Of a stretch of DNA of 64,000 bases, positions 15,564 to 24,036 are shown piece by piece. Below the pieces are notes generated by a model. That model had not been told where the DNA came from. It saw only the letters and a program-made list of their open reading frames with translations, and made no database searches. The translations under genes and the position numbers were made by a program. How positions within the stretch are numbered: the stretch's first letter is position 1; every line of letters starts with the position of its first letter. The DNA is from Roseburia_D yibonii (GTDB lineage Bacteria > Bacillota > Clostridia > Lachnospirales > Lachnospiraceae): the NCBI RefSeq assembly GCF_014297335.1, contig NZ_JACOQH010000001.1, positions 124,001-188,000 of the forward strand, written 5' to 3'.

Positions 15564-15899
15564 TTACACCCCACTTTCTGTGCTGTTGGTGTCCGTTTCG
15601 GACACTTGCGGCGCTGTGTTGTATTCTGCTGATAAAGATAAGCGCATTTTAAGTGCGTCGTATGACTTTCTAAATTGTTCCGCAGCATTGTTAAAACCAA
15701 ACTCTGCCTTGCAATACAGTGTAATTGCTCTGATAATCAACCCGTCTGTCTCTTTTATCACTTTTACGCCGTCGTTTTTCATATCAGCTTTGCAGGCGGC
15801 TATACAGTCGTTTATTTCCTCTGTGATTTTCTCACTGGTGCTGCTGATACGCAGCGCCGCCCGCATTTTCTCGGTTAATGTTGTGGTATCTGCTGCCAT
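15564..15899 (-). CDS. Head-tail connector protein (gp6-like)
   Basis: About 111 aa and mostly helical: TLTEKMRAALRISSTSEKIT near the start, EINDCIAACKADMKNDGVKV in the middle and NAAEQFRKSYDALKMRLSLS before an acidic tail. These are the blocks of phage_connect_1/gp6-like adaptors that form the ring below the portal. The ATG chosen (MAADTTTL) follows GAGGGTGCAGG; a GTG three codons upstream is the alternative. It sits directly after the capsid-linked gene in the standard connector position. Confidence 0.85.
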   Translation of the reverse strand: MAADTTTLTEKMRAALRISSTSEKITEEINDCIAACKADMKNDGVKVIKETDGLIIRAITLYCKAEFGFNNAAEQFRKSYDALKMRLSLSAEYNTAPQVSETDTNSTESGV

Positions 15900-15916
15900 A
15901 GCCTGCACCCTCTTTC

Positions 15917-16297
15917 TTACTCTTCTATTACTGCTGCTACGCCTGCCTCTTCCAGAACTGCTGCACGTTCTCTGCTTACTGCGTATTCGTCCCCAGTATC
16001 CTTAATCTGGTTTAATTCCTTGTCAAGGAAACGGCGCTGTGCTTTTACTTTTACAAGTTCTGTGGCTGCCTCTTCCTCTTCGGCTTTCGCTGCTGCCTCT
16101 GCTGCCGCCTCTTCCGCTGCTCTTTTATCCTCTTCTGTAAGCTCGCTTTCGTCCGGTATGTCTACCTCAACCGCTGCGCAGCGTGTAGCAATTTCTTTCT
16201 TTGTTCCCTCTGCATCTACACCCAGCTGCTTTGCCAGTTCCTGCAAATCTTCTTTCTTGTAGCTTTCCAGTTCTTTAGCGTCTAAATACCCTTTCAT
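15917..16297 (-). CDS. Acidic Ala/Glu-rich protein with SAP/Rho-N-like N-terminus
   Basis: A 126-aa protein. The first 45 residues (YKKEDLQELAKQLGVDAEGT, KKEIATRCAAVEVD) look like the small LEM/SAP-type fold of Rho N-termini, often encoded next to capsid genes. The middle (about 55-82) is a very acidic Ala/Glu coiled coil. It is probably a capsid accessory or decoration protein, or an alternative head-tail component. GAAAGCGAGG precedes the ATG. Function not established. Confidence 0.62.
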   Translation of the reverse strand: MKGYLDAKELESYKKEDLQELAKQLGVDAEGTKKEIATRCAAVEVDIPDESELTEEDKRAAEEAAAEAAAKAEEEEAATELVKVKAQRRFLDKELNQIKDTGDEYAVSRERAAVLEEAGVAAVIEE

Positions 16298-16349
16298 GGT
16301 CTACCTCGCTTTCTGGCAGCCAGTGTTTATACACCAGCTGCCTTGTTAA

Positions 16350-17582
16350 TTACACTGCCTCGATTTTCTTTACAACTACAAGGCTGTTTTTGTCTACTAC
16401 CTTGCCGTCTACAAGCATAATGCCCTTTGTAATCTGGTCGTCTGTGTCGTTGTCCTCATACTTCTTTACGCCCATAGAGTAGTTTGTATTAAGCACGTAG
16501 TCCTTGAAATTGAAAAGGAATGCAAAAATTGTATCTTTCGCAAGTGCTGCGCTGTAGCTTGCTACGTAATCGCAAAGTACAACTGTTCTGCCTAAAAGCG
16601 TTCTCTCCGGCTTTCCAGATGTTCCATAGTTCACTTTTGCGATAGGCTGCCCGTTCTTATCTGTCATGCCTACATACTCCATAAAGGTCTTTTTACTCAT
16701 GCACCACACAGCGCCATTTTCATAAGCCATAGGTAAAGCACCCTCTGCCTTAATCAAATCACTGTAAGACGGTGCGGCGCTCTCGATTGTCTGCCCGTCG
16801 GCTGGTGTCTCTGCTAAAATTCCTTTCGGTTTTCCTGTTCCGTTTCCGTCAATGATTGCCTGCTCTAACGCTTTTGTCATTGCCTCAACAATATTGTTAA
16901 TAAGCAGTGTTTCAAAAGCGCTGATTGCCATTGTATCTACTTCCAGAGATACGGCTACTGCACAGCGCAGCTTATGGTATGCAAAAGTAATCATTCCGTC
17001 TTTTGCAATATTCTTTTTCTGCTTGTCGCTGCCTGCTCCCTCATTTACCCATGTTGCAGTAGGCTTTACAGTAGATACGGGGATAGAAACGCCGCCCTTG
17101 TATGCAGTTCTGGTTACAAGGGCTAAAATCATACCTGTGCTTTCCAGCTTTTCTACAATCTGGTTAAGCACTGTAGTAGGGATAACTGCGCCTACGTCTG
17201 TGCTTTTGCTTACCGCATCTGCTCTGTACTCTTTCGGCAGCGCCTCGCCTCTGCATACATATTTCATAAATGCTTTGCGGTATTCCATGCTGCCGTATTT
17301 GTCGTCGTTATCGCCCTCGCCAGCTGCTCCCTTGAAATTTCTAAGCACTCTCTGCTGTCCGCTGCCGTCTCCCTCTCCGTCGCCTACGCTTTCGCCTGCT
17401 GCAATTCTCGCAAGCAGTGCGCTACGCTTTTCTGCTGCTGCCTTAATTGCCGCTCTCTCTTCCTGTAAAGCTGTTACCTCATTCTCCAGCGCTGTAATTT
17501 CTTCCTCTTTCAGCTCCGCTGCTCTTGTGGTAAGCTCGTTTTTAATTGCTGCTAATCTTTCCTCAATTTCTTTTAATCTCAT
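16350..17582 (-). CDS. HK97-family major capsid protein
   Basis: A 410-aa capsid precursor. Residues 1-100 are a charged coiled-coil scaffold/delta domain (KEIEERLAAIKNELTTRAAE; TALENEVTALQEERAAIKAA) that the adjacent protease would remove. The HK97 fold follows (VGAVIPTTVLNQIVEKLEST, AIIDGNGTGKPKGIL, LLGRTVVLCDYV). It forms the icosahedral shell. Gene order protease then capsid, in the direction of transcription, supports the assignment. Confidence 0.95.
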   Translation of the reverse strand: MRLKEIEERLAAIKNELTTRAAELKEEEITALENEVTALQEERAAIKAAAEKRSALLARIAAGESVGDGEGDGSGQQRVLRNFKGAAGEGDNDDKYGSMEYRKAFMKYVCRGEALPKEYRADAVSKSTDVGAVIPTTVLNQIVEKLESTGMILALVTRTAYKGGVSIPVSTVKPTATWVNEGAGSDKQKKNIAKDGMITFAYHKLRCAVAVSLEVDTMAISAFETLLINNIVEAMTKALEQAIIDGNGTGKPKGILAETPADGQTIESAAPSYSDLIKAEGALPMAYENGAVWCMSKKTFMEYVGMTDKNGQPIAKVNYGTSGKPERTLLGRTVVLCDYVASYSAALAKDTIFAFLFNFKDYVLNTNYSMGVKKYEDNDTDDQITKGIMLVDGKVVDKNSLVVVKKIEAV

Positions 17583-17610
17583 TGTTATGTTTCCTTTCTG
17601 GTCTTGGATT

Positions 17611-18207
17611 TTATAAGCTCGCTCTAATCTTTAGTATTGCTGCCCGCCTCTTAAGCAGCTCCTGCCTCTCCTGCTCGTAACTCCTACTCGCAAAAGCACG
17701 GGCGCTTATTTCAGTATCGCCGTTTGCTGGAATGCTCACGGCTGATACATCATAAACTTTCTTGATTTTCAAAATCGTCCTTGTGTGTGTTTCTCTGTCG
17801 TAGCTTTCCTCTGCTACGCTAAAAGCCCACGACATTTTATTTATCATGCCTGCCTCTATGTCTTGGTATAGCCCACGGGCTAAATCTGTCTTGCCTAAAT
17901 CAGCCGCCACCTTAAGCCCTTTATAGTCCGGCTGTAAAATCAGCGTCTTGTTTGACTGTCTGGCAAATACCCTGCCCTCATGGTCGTACTGCATGATAAC
18001 GTCGCTCATGTCTGCACCGTCTAAAGCGTGTGCGTCTATTCTTTCGTAAATCTTTGTGCCGTCCTCAAATTCATACAGCAAATACGGCGCATCAAACGTA
18101 GTGGCGTAACCCTCTACGTAATACTCCGTCTGTATCAATTTCGTTGCACTCTGCGCTGTCAATGGCGCTGCCAGCGCCCTATATTCCCGCTCTTTCTTAA
18201 TCGGCAT
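17611..18207 (-). CDS. HK97-family prohead protease
   Basis: A 198-aa serine protease that matures the capsid. It contains VEGYATTFDAPYLLYEFEDG, the catalytic His region (VIMQYDHEGRVFARQSNKTL) and the Ser region (VYDVSAVSIPANGDTEISAR), all typical of the U35/HK97 prohead protease family. It overlaps the 3' end of the portal gene by 11 nt. The C-terminus is a basic helix probably involved in scaffold contacts. Confidence 0.94.
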   Translation of the reverse strand: MPIKKEREYRALAAPLTAQSATKLIQTEYYVEGYATTFDAPYLLYEFEDGTKIYERIDAHALDGADMSDVIMQYDHEGRVFARQSNKTLILQPDYKGLKVAADLGKTDLARGLYQDIEAGMINKMSWAFSVAEESYDRETHTRTILKIKKVYDVSAVSIPANGDTEISARAFASRSYEQERQELLKRRAAILKIRASL

Positions 18208-19477
18208 TATTTACACCCTCTTTCTCTCCCAGCCCGCCTGCTGGTTCTCCTGCTGCCGCTGGCGGTGTCTGCTGCGGCTCTGCCTGCTGCCCTGTTGCTA
18301 TGGGCGCTTGCTGTATAATTATCTGTGGCTTTCCATTACTGTTTTGCAGTTCGCTTACCTCGGTATACTCTTTGCGGATATAATACTTTTCCCCGTCCTC
18401 AACGTGTGCCATGTTCCATATATCCATAACACCGTTTCTGTTCAATAGCGCACGGTCAAAAAGCTGTGTGCTTACGCTTAACTTTGTGGCGTTGCTGGCA
18501 TATTGCAGGCGGTTTGCTGAAAAGAAAATAGCATTACCGCAAGCTCTTTCTCTCTCGGTAAAACTCATATTTGTCATAACAAGCGATAGCTGTATTGCAA
18601 ACGGTTCTATTTTCCCCTCGTAGTAAGCATTCCACGTATTTTCATCAAATTTATTTTGTAAAATATCCATGTTTGTACCAAAATGCGTGCATACATTTTC
18701 CTGTATATTCTGCATCTGCAATGCGTTTGGCGTGTATGGTTTGCTCTCTACCTGTTTCAGCTCACTAAACTTGTTATCATAAATTATCATGCCGCTATCG
18801 TTGTCGGCGGTTAAGTTATCCTCGGTAAAACGCTGTCGCTCTTTCTTTATGTCCTCTGGTTTCAGCATATTTGCCACCTTTGCCAGAAAGCGGATATTTG
18901 CAGAATTTTTGACAGCGTTTATAATTCCCTCGTTTTGCGTATGTATCAGCTGCATTGTTGGCTTAAGTGTTCTGTTGTCCTCTCCGAAAAGGTCGTCTGT
19001 GTATTCAAAATCTGTCATAATGCCTACACGTTCAAACTCTATAGCTCCATGCTCGCCATTTGCAAACAGATACCGTAAATACACCTGCCCTGCTGCCTCT
19101 ACGACTTCGCAGCGTTGCGCCCTCAATGGATACCAGCCACAAAGCCGCCCGTACTCGTCCTCGATAGGTATAATAAAAGCGGTGTGTTCCACCGCTACAT
19201 ACGTTGCCAGACGCTTAATAAACTTTGTTGTGTCCATAAAATAGTTGGGCTTATGCTGTAGTGTCTTTTCCAGTGACTTAAGGGCGCTGCCCTCAATCTC
19301 CGGCTTAAGTTTACTGCAATGTGTCGCAAAGCTGTTTACTGCCGTTCTGGTTAAATCCATTTCATATACGCCGCCGTTATAACTGGTAAACGTCGGGCTG
19401 TATCCGTTCAGCATTTTAAAATAGCTGTCGATATATCGCAGCTCTTTACCATGAAAAAGATAATCTAAAAATTTCAT
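18197..19477 (-). CDS. HK97-family portal protein
   Basis: A 426-aa portal that forms the dodecameric DNA entry channel. Family blocks visible include RTAVNSFATHCSKLKPEIEG, AFIIPIEDEYGRLCGWYPLR and FGTNMDILQNKFDENTWNAY. The C-terminal 45 residues are Gln/Pro/Ala-rich and probably disordered (QQAEPQQTPPAAAGEPAGG). It follows the large terminase gene with a short gap and overlaps the protease gene, as in other HK97-type modules. Confidence 0.94.
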   Translation of the reverse strand: MKFLDYLFHGKELRYIDSYFKMLNGYSPTFTSYNGGVYEMDLTRTAVNSFATHCSKLKPEIEGSALKSLEKTLQHKPNYFMDTTKFIKRLATYVAVEHTAFIIPIEDEYGRLCGWYPLRAQRCEVVEAAGQVYLRYLFANGEHGAIEFERVGIMTDFEYTDDLFGEDNRTLKPTMQLIHTQNEGIINAVKNSANIRFLAKVANMLKPEDIKKERQRFTEDNLTADNDSGMIIYDNKFSELKQVESKPYTPNALQMQNIQENVCTHFGTNMDILQNKFDENTWNAYYEGKIEPFAIQLSLVMTNMSFTERERACGNAIFFSANRLQYASNATKLSVSTQLFDRALLNRNGVMDIWNMAHVEDGEKYYIRKEYTEVSELQNSNGKPQIIIQQAPIATGQQAEPQQTPPAAAGEPAGGLGEKEGVNNAD

Positions 19478-19494
19478 GCCGTTTACTCTCCTTT

Positions 19495-21150
19495 CTATGC
19501 GGCATTTTTAAGCAGCTCGCCGCACTCTTCCCAGTATTTCTGTCGCACGGTCATTGCATCTATGACAGATACAAAGCCGTCGATATGCGCCCGCTGCTCG
19601 ATTTTTATAGGTCTGAATTTTCTTGTTTCCATGTTGTGCTTAAGCGCAACATTTAAGAAATGTGTCTTTAGTAAATTGTTGTCGGCTATCTTAAAATCGC
19701 CGTCTTTTATGATGCCCTCAAACTCCCTTATAACTGGTGTAAGGTTTTCGCCTTGGTAAACGTCGTCCATGTGAAAACCATAATTTGCCATATCGGTAAT
19801 AAGGTACTGGGCGCTGTATCTGTCGTAGCCGATTTTTAAAGGTCGTATTCCGTAATCTTCCAGTAACATAGTAAACCAGCCGTAAACGTCGTGGTAGTCT
19901 ACGTAATTCTCGCCGCTTAAGGTTATCAGCCCCTTTTTAACAAATATGTCATACGGCACGCCGTCCGTAGCCTGTAAGTATTCCAGCCTGCCCCGTGGCA
20001 TAAAGAACTGCGTAAACGCATACAGTGTGCCGTCTTTCTGAATAACCACACTGGCTGCCGTTAAGTCCGTTGTCTGGCTTAAGTCAATACCGCCCACTGC
20101 GTAGCAGTCCCTAAAGTCCTCTAAGGTCTTTTCTACTCCGGCGTTCTCTACTGTCTGATATTCCAGCCATGCAATAGAGCTGTTCTGCTTGATATTGCAA
20201 TACTTTGTAAGGAACTCTGCTTTTTTACTTAAGCTGCCCTCTGCTACGGCTATCTCGTCCATAAAGAAACTTTCTTTTACGGATACGCCCATGTTAGGGT
20301 TAGCCTTTTTCAGTTCGTCTATGTCGTTCCACTTCTCCACATCATCAATCATGTAAAGGAATGGTAATAGCCTGCGCTCTTTGCTGTTTCCTTTCAAGAA
20401 ACTTGTGCTACGTTTCATTAGTTCATCATAAATACTGTCGTTGATATATCCGGCAGTGCTTATGCTCAATATCATAGGTTGAGTACGTGCGCCTAAAGCG
20501 GATTTCATAACCTCATACTGCTTTAGTCCAGCGTCCCCGCTCCATGCTGCCATTTCATCACATACCACAAGCTGCGGGTTAAATCCGTCTGACTTCTTGG
20601 CATTAAAAGCAATCGGTTTTATTACCGTGTTGCTCTCCGCAATATAAATATCGCTGCGCCGTTTCTTTGCCAGCTCTGCTAACTCGTCCTCTGCCTGTAC
20701 CATTTGATAAAATCCGTCATACACCAGCGCTGCTTGGTCTAATTTTGGAGCTAAGCAGTATATTTCTTGTCCGTACTCCGGCTCTAAGTACGCCATGTAT
20801 GCAATAATCGCAGATGCAAATAAACTTTTTCCATTTTTTCTGCCAATTACAATAAAAATTTCACGGAAAATACGTATTTTTTCTGCGTCCTGTATGCCAA
20901 AAATAACAGAAACTATGGCTTTCTGCCATAGCTCCAACTTGATTAAATCATTACGCCCCTTGCTGTGGTGGCAAAAGTTCTCTATGAACCGTATAGCCTT
21001 ATTCGCAGCCTTTGCATTAAAAAAATACTCCTGCTTTTGCAGCCCGTTTATAATGATTTCGTATATTTTCTTTATCCATTTTCCCGCTATGATTTCGCCG
21101 CTTGTAATCTTTGCGTGGTACTCATAGATATAATTTCGATAAGGCGGCAA
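19495..21150 (-). CDS. terL: Terminase large subunit
   Basis: A 551-aa packaging motor. The ATPase domain has Walker A GRKNGKS (103-109) and Walker B LVVCDEM (about 194-200). The nuclease domain begins around YAVGGIDLSQTTDLTA (about residue 345), with its first metal-binding Asp. The order and the HNH gene just upstream fit an HK97-like cos phage (family knowledge). It begins only 6 nt after the small subunit. Confidence 0.96.
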   Translation of the reverse strand: MPPYRNYIYEYHAKITSGEIIAGKWIKKIYEIIINGLQKQEYFFNAKAANKAIRFIENFCHHSKGRNDLIKLELWQKAIVSVIFGIQDAEKIRIFREIFIVIGRKNGKSLFASAIIAYMAYLEPEYGQEIYCLAPKLDQAALVYDGFYQMVQAEDELAELAKKRRSDIYIAESNTVIKPIAFNAKKSDGFNPQLVVCDEMAAWSGDAGLKQYEVMKSALGARTQPMILSISTAGYINDSIYDELMKRSTSFLKGNSKERRLLPFLYMIDDVEKWNDIDELKKANPNMGVSVKESFFMDEIAVAEGSLSKKAEFLTKYCNIKQNSSIAWLEYQTVENAGVEKTLEDFRDCYAVGGIDLSQTTDLTAASVVIQKDGTLYAFTQFFMPRGRLEYLQATDGVPYDIFVKKGLITLSGENYVDYHDVYGWFTMLLEDYGIRPLKIGYDRYSAQYLITDMANYGFHMDDVYQGENLTPVIREFEGIIKDGDFKIADNNLLKTHFLNVALKHNMETRKFRPIKIEQRAHIDGFVSVIDAMTVRQKYWEECGELLKNAA

Positions 21151-21156
21151 TATTGC

Positions 21157-21510
21157 TTACTCTTCCCGCAAAGCCGCCAGCCTGCTTGTCTTTCGTTTCG
21201 CAGCTGGTACTAATTCCGTAAGCTGCTTAATCACTGCTGCATAGTTCTTACTAAGCGCTATGTAGGTTTCTGCCTCTGGGCTTTTCTTTGTTCCCCACTG
21301 GTTCTGCCCGTTCTGGTACTCACTCGTCCAGCCGTCTTTTTCAAGTTTCGCCTGCAAGTCGTCCAGCTCAATGCTCATAAATGCAGCCTTTTCTATCAGC
21401 GGCGTTACTAATTTTCTTTTGTTTTCGTCTAAGTCCTTGAAAATTCCCTTAAGTCTGGTCTTTTCGGTCTTTATCCTCTGTTCTTTGGTTTTCTCTTTCT
21501 TTGTTGCCAT
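21157..21510 (-). CDS. terS: Terminase small subunit (P27 family)
   Basis: About 117 aa from the internal MATKKEKTKEQ start, which is preceded by GGGGTAAAGGA. The upstream 20 codons (Gly/Arg-rich) are probably untranslated. Family features: KGIFKDLDENKRKLVTPLIE, AFMSIELDDLQAKLEKDGWT and KSPEAETYIALSKNYAAVIK, typical of P27-type small terminases that recognise the packaging site. It lies between HNH and the large subunit. Confidence 0.9.
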   Translation of the reverse strand: MATKKEKTKEQRIKTEKTRLKGIFKDLDENKRKLVTPLIEKAAFMSIELDDLQAKLEKDGWTSEYQNGQNQWGTKKSPEAETYIALSKNYAAVIKQLTELVPAAKRKTSRLAALREE

Positions 21511-21615
21511 TCCTTTACCCCGCTTTCCATTCCTGCGCCGCACCACACCCCCTACACCACCCGTGCGCACGCCCGTAGGGTAATTTTAGGGTATCCCCCT
21601 CGGTATTTGCCCCCT

Positions 21616-21915
21616 TTAATTATTTTTCTGATATGGGGGGAGTATGCCGCCGTTCTCGTCGAACCGATACCGCTTATGTCTCTCCTGTTTGTGGTGTTCC
21701 TTGTTATGGCAGTCTTGGCACAACGCCTCTAAGTTATCCCAGCACAACGTAACGCTTATGTCGTTTATGTTCTCTCTGTTAAGCCAGCGCTTATGATGCA
21801 CTATCTTTGCTGGTTGCCCGCAGCGTTCACAAATATAATCTTGTGACATTAAATAAGCGGCTCTGGTTTTTTCCCATGCCGCTGATAAATAAAAACTCTT
21901 AGCCCATGCTTTCAT
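21616..21915 (-). CDS. HNH endonuclease (packaging-associated)
   Basis: A 99-aa HNH nuclease: zinc site CERCGQPAKIVHHKRWLN (CxxC plus HH), NLEALCQDCHNKEHHKQE (second CxxC and the final His). HNH proteins encoded beside terminases of HK97-like phages are needed with the terminase for specific cos cleavage. This is the first gene of the late operon. The 45-nt gap to the small terminase is C-rich and could contain part of cos, but no site can be assigned. Confidence 0.94.
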   Translation of the reverse strand: MKAWAKSFYLSAAWEKTRAAYLMSQDYICERCGQPAKIVHHKRWLNRENINDISVTLCWDNLEALCQDCHNKEHHKQERHKRYRFDENGGILPPYQKNN

Positions 21916-21939
21916 ACTGTCCCCTCTCTTTCTTCATTC

Positions 21940-21967
21940 CCCAGCGCCCTAAGTTTCATGCGCTGGG
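21940..21967 (-). other. Stem-loop in the late-operon leader
   Basis: An 8-bp inverted repeat, CCCAGCGC / GCGCTGGG, with a 12-nt loop between the leader terminator and the HNH start. It has no T-run, so it is probably an mRNA 5' structure rather than a terminator. Confidence 0.55.
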
Positions 21968-21993
21968 TGGAGGCTAAAGAATGAATAGAAAAA

Positions 21994-22038
21994 GAGTAGG
22001 CAACTGCTGCCGCACATGGCTTAAGCTATCGCCTACTC
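21994..22038 (-). terminator. Terminator in the late leader (tR'-like)
   Basis: Minus-strand stem GAGTAGGC / GCCTACTC around a 29-nt structured loop, followed by TTTTTC. It begins about 6 nt after the expected start of transcription from the promoter at 22052-22080, so unassisted transcripts would be only about 60 nt long. It lies before the whole late operon. Confidence 0.75.
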
Positions 22039-22051
22039 ATTTCATGCTACC

Positions 22052-22080
22052 ATTGTATCTCTTTTGTTTTCCCATGTAAA
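22052..22080 (-). promoter_or_regulatory. Candidate late promoter (pR'-like)
   Basis: Minus strand TTTACA, 17-bp spacer, TACAAT. It is located just upstream of the leader terminator and downstream of the early regulatory genes, so it is well placed to drive the late operon if termination is overcome. Confidence 0.7.
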
Positions 22081-22090
22081 CACCACGTTT

Positions 22091-22510
22091 TTACCACGAT
22101 ATTACCCGCTGCTGCTCTGTTATCATTTCTCTTACTGGCACGCCTGCTGCTCTTAGCTGCTCGTATATACTCCTTATCTCGTGCCTAAACCAGCCTACAT
22201 ACTGCATGGGTACTGGCTGATATTGCCGCCCCATAAATGGGTTATCTGCATACGCTGTCACCTGCGAAAACTCATATAGCAGCAGTGGCTTACTCTGGTC
22301 TAATAATAGCCGCAATATATATGCTGTCGTTCTTCCGTGTAGCCGTCCCTCTGGCGGCTGCCATATCCCAGTTATTATATATAACCTCTGCCACTCGTAA
22401 AGCTCAAATCCTAACGCCTGCTCTATATGCTTTATCAACCTGTCTGCCGCCTGCTGTTCTCTCGCTGTTTCCCGCTTTCTTTTTATCCATGCTTTTATTT
22501 TTTCAAACAC
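22091..22510 (-). CDS. Hypothetical phage protein with P-loop-like motif (139 aa)
   Basis: The N-terminus is a basic helix (FEKIKAWIKRKRETAREQQA). Then LGFELYEWQRLYIITG and GRLHGRTTAYILRLLL resemble the Q-motif plus a degenerate Walker A of helicase or terminase-like ATPases, but the downstream motifs are absent. The last third (MQYVGWFRHEIRSIYEQLRA) is helical. It is the last early gene, 10 nt before the late promoter and 1 bp after the ArpU-like gene. Function unknown. Confidence 0.6.
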   Translation of the reverse strand: MFEKIKAWIKRKRETAREQQAADRLIKHIEQALGFELYEWQRLYIITGIWQPPEGRLHGRTTAYILRLLLDQSKPLLLYEFSQVTAYADNPFMGRQYQPVPMQYVGWFRHEIRSIYEQLRAAGVPVREMITEQQRVISW

Positions 22511-23077
22511 TTACTTTACCCTCTCTTCGTCAATCCCCCACAATAATACTGACAGCTCGTTTATGATGCCCGTAACCCAGCGCCTCGGTGTGTTCTTTCC
22601 TGTATCCAGTTCCTCTGCGATTTCCGCATAGTCCATGCCCTGCATGAAATACATTTCAAAAGCCTTGTACTCTACACCTCTGCCTGCTGCCTCTCTGCGG
22701 CGCTCTATCTCTTCTACCGCTTTGTCTATATGCGCTGTCATTATCAACGTCTTAAAGCGTGTGCGTCTGATACTCTCTAAGTATGTACGCTGCTGCTCGT
22801 CCGTCATGCCTTTAAGTTCTAACTGCTGCCCGTCGCTTATTGCGTTCTCGATATGAAAAGCCATATCACGGTAACATTTCATAAGCGTAAAAGTGTTGTG
22901 GTATTTCTCTTTCTTCCTCTCCTGTTTTTCCTGTCGTTTCAGTTCCGTTATTGCAGCCTTTGCCTGTTTCTGCATCAGCTCTGTTAATTCGCTTTCATGC
23001 AGTTGTACCCAGCTTTCAGCCTCTGGCGGCATTTCTACCCCTGCCGCCGCTGTTGTCTTTGTTTCTTCCTGCTCCAT
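22511..23077 (-). CDS. ArpU/RinA-like phage late transcription regulator (putative)
   Basis: A 188-aa, highly charged helical protein. The N-terminal two thirds are coiled coil (ELTELMQKQAKAAITELKRQ). The C-terminal 55 residues contain a sigma-region-4-like helix-turn-helix (MYFMQGMDYAEIAEELDTGK followed by NTPRRWVTGIINEL). Such proteins in Gram-positive phages activate or antiterminate the late operon. Its place one gene upstream of the late promoter and terminator fits that role (inference). GAAAGCGAGG precedes its start. Confidence 0.72.
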   Translation of the reverse strand: MEQEETKTTAAAGVEMPPEAESWVQLHESELTELMQKQAKAAITELKRQEKQERKKEKYHNTFTLMKCYRDMAFHIENAISDGQQLELKGMTDEQQRTYLESIRRTRFKTLIMTAHIDKAVEEIERRREAAGRGVEYKAFEMYFMQGMDYAEIAEELDTGKNTPRRWVTGIINELSVLLWGIDEERVK

Positions 23078-23097
23078 GTTCTGTACCTCGCTTTCTG

Positions 23098-23493
23098 TTA
23101 ATTAAACGGCAGCTCTTCGGCTGCGCCCTCTGGAATATTCATAAACCCGTCACTCTCCGGCAGCTGCTGCCCTCTCGCCTCTGCCTCTGCTTTGCTCTCT
23201 CCAAAACCTACGTTATTCGCCACAACCTCTGTGTAATATACCTTACTACCCGTGCGCTGGCTCTCGTAGCTGCCTGTTTTAATCTTGCCCGTAACCTCTG
23301 CCTTGCTGCCTTTGCTTAACCACTTCTGTGCCCATTCCGCAGTACGTCCGAAACACTTAATATTTATAAAATCTGTGTCTTTCCCGTCGTCTACCGCAAG
23401 TGTAAAACGGGTAATAGTTGTGCTATTGTCCTGCCCGCCATATCTAAGCTCCGGCTCTCTTGTAAGCCGCCCTGTAAGTGATACGTTATTCAT
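23098..23493 (-). CDS. ssb: Single-stranded DNA-binding protein
   Basis: A 131-aa SSB: OB-fold start MNNVSLTGRLTREPELRYGG, core TRFTLAVDDGKDTDFINIKC and FGRTAEWAQKWLSKGSKAEV. It ends in the acidic peptide EELPFN, a version of the SSB tip that recruits replication partners. It protects single-stranded intermediates, which a rolling-circle Rep would generate. Its ATG lies within the 3' end of the 31-aa gene upstream. Confidence 0.95.
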   Translation of the reverse strand: MNNVSLTGRLTREPELRYGGQDNSTTITRFTLAVDDGKDTDFINIKCFGRTAEWAQKWLSKGSKAEVTGKIKTGSYESQRTGSKVYYTEVVANNVGFGESKAEAEARGQQLPESDGFMNIPEGAAEELPFN

Positions 23494-23581
23494 GCTTTCT
23501 GCTCCCCTCTTCCAGTTTGTCCAGCTTTGAAAATATAGCCAGCAATTCCAGTGCTATAATTCCCAGTAAAATATTAGTCAT
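23486..23581 (-). CDS. Putative 31-aa membrane protein
   Basis: Starts MTNILLGIIALELLAIFSKL, one hydrophobic helix followed by a charged tail. It is preceded by GAGGCGG at good spacing and overlaps both neighbours by 8 nt, as other early genes do. No family recognised; probably real because of the tight overlaps and good ribosome-binding site. Confidence 0.5.
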   Translation of the reverse strand: MTNILLGIIALELLAIFSKLDKLEEGSRKHE

Positions 23582-23873
23582 TTTCTACCGCCTCGCTTTC
23601 TTCTCTCAATCCTGCCGCAACATTGCTAAACGCTGCCGCCATGTTCTCGCATAATGTCGCCAGTGCTGGCTTTATACTCTGTACCCAGCTGTTAAGTGCT
23701 GCCGCCAATGTTTCTGCTGCTGCCGCCAATGTTTCTGCTGCTGTTGGCAATGTTTTATTTATCTGCCTTGCCCTTTTTCTTGCAAGCCTGCGCTGTTTTC
23801 GCTTGTCCAACTCTAACGGCGGGTTTACTCCATGTTTTTTCTTGTAGTTCTTTTTCCACTGTCTGTATTTCAC
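23574..23873 (-). CDS. Hypothetical basic/Ala-rich early protein (99 aa)
   Basis: GTG start, beginning MKYRQWKKNYKKKHGVNPPL, a basic N-terminus of a type seen in many small Firmicutes phage proteins. The middle contains a perfect tandem duplication of AAETLAA. The C-terminus is amphipathic. It overlaps the upstream 93-aa gene by 119 nt in another frame, which is long for a phage. Either both are translated or the upstream gene's C-terminal part is dispensable. Function unknown. Confidence 0.55.
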   Translation of the reverse strand: MKYRQWKKNYKKKHGVNPPLELDKRKQRRLARKRARQINKTLPTAAETLAAAAETLAAALNSWVQSIKPALATLCENMAAAFSNVAAGLREESEAVEND

Positions 23874-24036
23874 TGCTTACGCCCTTTCTCCATATCGCAT
23901 ACGGCAATATCCATACTGGCGCTGTTATTATCAACACCGCTTTTGCTGTGCATATCGTCACAAATACTGCTACGTCTACTGCTGCCTGTCCAATTTCTTC
24001 CACTGCATCTACTATGCCGTCCATATACTCAAACAT
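23755..24036 (-). CDS. Hypothetical membrane-associated early protein (93 aa)
   Basis: Begins MFEYMDGIVDAVEEIGQAAV, followed by a hydrophobic segment (VFVTICTAKAVLIITAPVWI) and a basic C-terminus rich in Lys. Its start overlaps the stop of the 77-aa gene by 8 nt, supporting it as a real coupled gene. Its last 40 codons lie over the next gene in a different frame. Probably a single-span membrane protein of unknown role. Confidence 0.55.
   Translation of the reverse strand: MFEYMDGIVDAVEEIGQAAVDVAVFVTICTAKAVLIITAPVWILPYAIWRKGVSSEIQTVEKELQEKTWSKPAVRVGQAKTAQACKKKGKADK

Noticed and set aside
15560..15700. 5' extension of the head closure gene to a 154-aa product
   Set aside because: It would overlap nearly half of the gp6-like gene. 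The extra N-terminus has no homology-like features and the core begins near 15559.
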